Below the pieces are notes generated by a model, which ran no database searches, was not told where the DNA came from, and was given only the letters and a program-made list of their open reading frames with translations. A stretch of 64,000 nucleotides of DNA from Bathymodiolus brooksi (taxonomy: Eukaryota > Mollusca > Bivalvia > Mytilida > Modiolidae), in NCBI GenBank assembly GCA_963680875.1, contig OY804579.1, positions 56,743,718 to 56,807,717 of the forward strand, given 5' to 3'. The position numbers and the translations under genes are program-made. Of this stretch, positions 62,472 to 64,000 are shown in pieces. How positions within the stretch are numbered: the first letter of the stretch is position 1; each line of letters begins with the position of its first letter.

Positions 62472-62690
62472 CGGAACCTTTTAACCGTAATGGAAGCGGG
62501 AGGTTTGGCGTCGTAAAATCTTATTCAACCCACCATTTCTTTGTAAATGCCTGTACCAAGTCAGGGCCATTGCGATTTTCCCAGTTTTCCGGTTGTGACT
62601 GATTTTGTCTGTTTGTTGACATATGAGTTTTGCCTTTCCCTTTGGAAGATTGCTAGGTGTTCTGTAATTTTGCTATTACCCTTATTTTCA
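62472..62690 (-). repeat. Dispersed repeat R4 copy
   Basis: Reverse of the 34068 copy: CGGGAGGTTTGGCGTCGTAA, CCCACCATTTCTTTGTAAAT, CTGTACCAAGTCAGGGCCAT, ACTGATTTTGTCTGTTTG. Confidence 0.82.
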
Positions 62691-62699
62691 AATACTTTC

Positions 62700-63841
62700 A
62701 TAATATTCTTTATGCATGTACACATCGGACATCTCTATTGAAACGGAAGATATAGTAGAGGATTAAAATGATAAAATTATTCTTGCATCGGAAACATGTA
62801 TACAGGCAATACAGTCATGAAAATCTCGAAATTGTCGACTAATTCATGTTAACGTTTATGTTACGTCAGTGTAGTTATATGGCATCTCAGTACGAATAAT
62901 GTATTTATTGTACAGACGTCGATCCTATTTAGAAACAGGTTCTAGCGAATCAACTGGCACATGATCGAAGTTATTTAAACAGACAAGTCACGTGGCAAGA
63001 AAAATTGACACTCCAAAAATCAAGATTATATTGAAATTGCATTGAAATGGATTGCATTTAAGTCGTGATATATATTAATTTGATTTTATAAGTAATGATA
63101 GAGGGCATTCACAAACATTGACCAATGCTAGAAATGAACATTCCTTATTTTAAAATACGGTCAATGAGAAATAGATACTGCTAAAGAAATACATTCTATG
63201 ATACATTCTTTGATTATACACAGGAAGTGAAACACAGTTTAGCTGACAAATGTCTGGAACAGCTTAATCATTTCATTACCACAGTGTCAATGTTCGGTTT
63301 TGTTTTATCGTGTTAATTACAATTGAGTATCATAAGTTGTCGCTCGGCGGAAGGATATTGATACATTTCTACAGAACGGAAATTATAAAAATATGTATCC
63401 ACATAAGTGTCTAAAGTTCAACAGAAACAAATACAGTTCGATAGTCCACGTCTTATAATTAGCTTTGTCCAGCAATTGCATGAATAAATTAAACGAGAAA
63501 TGAGTCCTTCAAACATAACCCATATAACAGCAATAAAGACGCTGTTCCATTACTTTAATATGTGTCTATGTGTATTGTTGGATAGTCTCTCATGTTCATG
63601 TATTTTTTGCAAATATTGGCGGAAACATTATTTTATTGTTGAATACATTGTAGTTATACAGTTGTCAAACAATTCTAAAAATAATGATAAAAATTCAGAC
63701 ACGGAAACAAGATAAATGTTAGATAAGTCAATCTCTATTTAAGCACTGTCAAAATTGTATTCAACGATCACGTGAGAATTAATATGCAATGTTAACCAAA
63801 GGAAAAAGAATAATAAAAAAATACAACAAGAAAACCCCACT

Positions 63842-63875
<34 letters not shown>

Positions 63876-64000
63876 TCGCCTTTCTTTTCGGGGTATGCCA
63901 ACGACTATTGGTCGATCTGTCAACTTGTCACGTAACTGTAATGTTCACGTCTAGACTTATATGATTATATCACTTGATGGATGAGTATTATATGATATAC
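62700..64000. other. Right end: no exon recognised
   Basis: Should be intron upstream of visible exon 1. Holds a (TA)n tract at 63846-63876. I found no further ligand-binding-domain exon or signal peptide; the gene start is presumably outside the window. Confidence 0.55.

Noticed and set aside
1..64000. CRISPR arrays, operons, or a bacterial defence system
   Set aside because: The tandem arrays lack spacers, there are no associated genes, and the window is clearly intron-bearing animal DNA.

Overview
The window is eukaryotic, AT-rich and intron-dominated. It most likely comes from a bivalve mollusc, probably a mytilid mussel. This is an inference from the repeat content: dispersed families of the kind I associate with mussel genomes, and tRNA-derived SINEs with a bivalve-type 3' tail (TTGTTGAAAGTGGCGTTAAAC). 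There is no bacterial gene organisation, CRISPR array or rRNA.

The only gene I can assemble is a receptor (particulate) guanylate cyclase on the minus strand. I could place 19 coding exons between 61682 (most 5' exon visible) and 5212 (stop codon). All introns are GT...AG and every junction keeps the reading frame, giving 1008 visible residues. From the N side these are: the membrane-proximal part of the extracellular ligand-binding domain (exons 1-6), one transmembrane helix (exon 7), a kinase-homology pseudokinase domain (exons 8-14), a coiled-coil linker (exon 15), a complete class III guanylate cyclase domain (exons 16-19), and a Ser-rich cytoplasmic tail of about 130 residues. The signal peptide and first part of the ligand-binding domain lie beyond the right edge. 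The closest type appears to be the invertebrate Gyc76C/natriuretic-peptide-receptor-like group.

Layout: 1-5211 is downstream of the gene (a 20-copy 51/52-bp minisatellite, SINE, MITE, dispersed repeats). 5212-12792 holds the cyclase, linker and C-lobe exons. 17683-25751 holds the pseudokinase N-lobe and transmembrane exons. 29404-41571 holds the extracellular exons. 41572-61561 is a 20-kb intron made of repeats. 61562-61682 is the first visible exon, and 61683-64000 shows no further exon.

The rest is repeat biology: minisatellites with 22, 32, 39, 44, 51/52, 62, 87 and 88-bp units, several grown from pieces of dispersed repeats or from an exon end; foldback/MITE elements, two with clear target-site duplications; several SINE types; and decayed reverse-transcriptase fragments. 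The most notable observation is that two cyclase exons (5 and 12) have their 3' ends together with the 5' splice site tandemly duplicated into the following intron. In the exon 5 case this has expanded to five 87-bp (29-codon) units.
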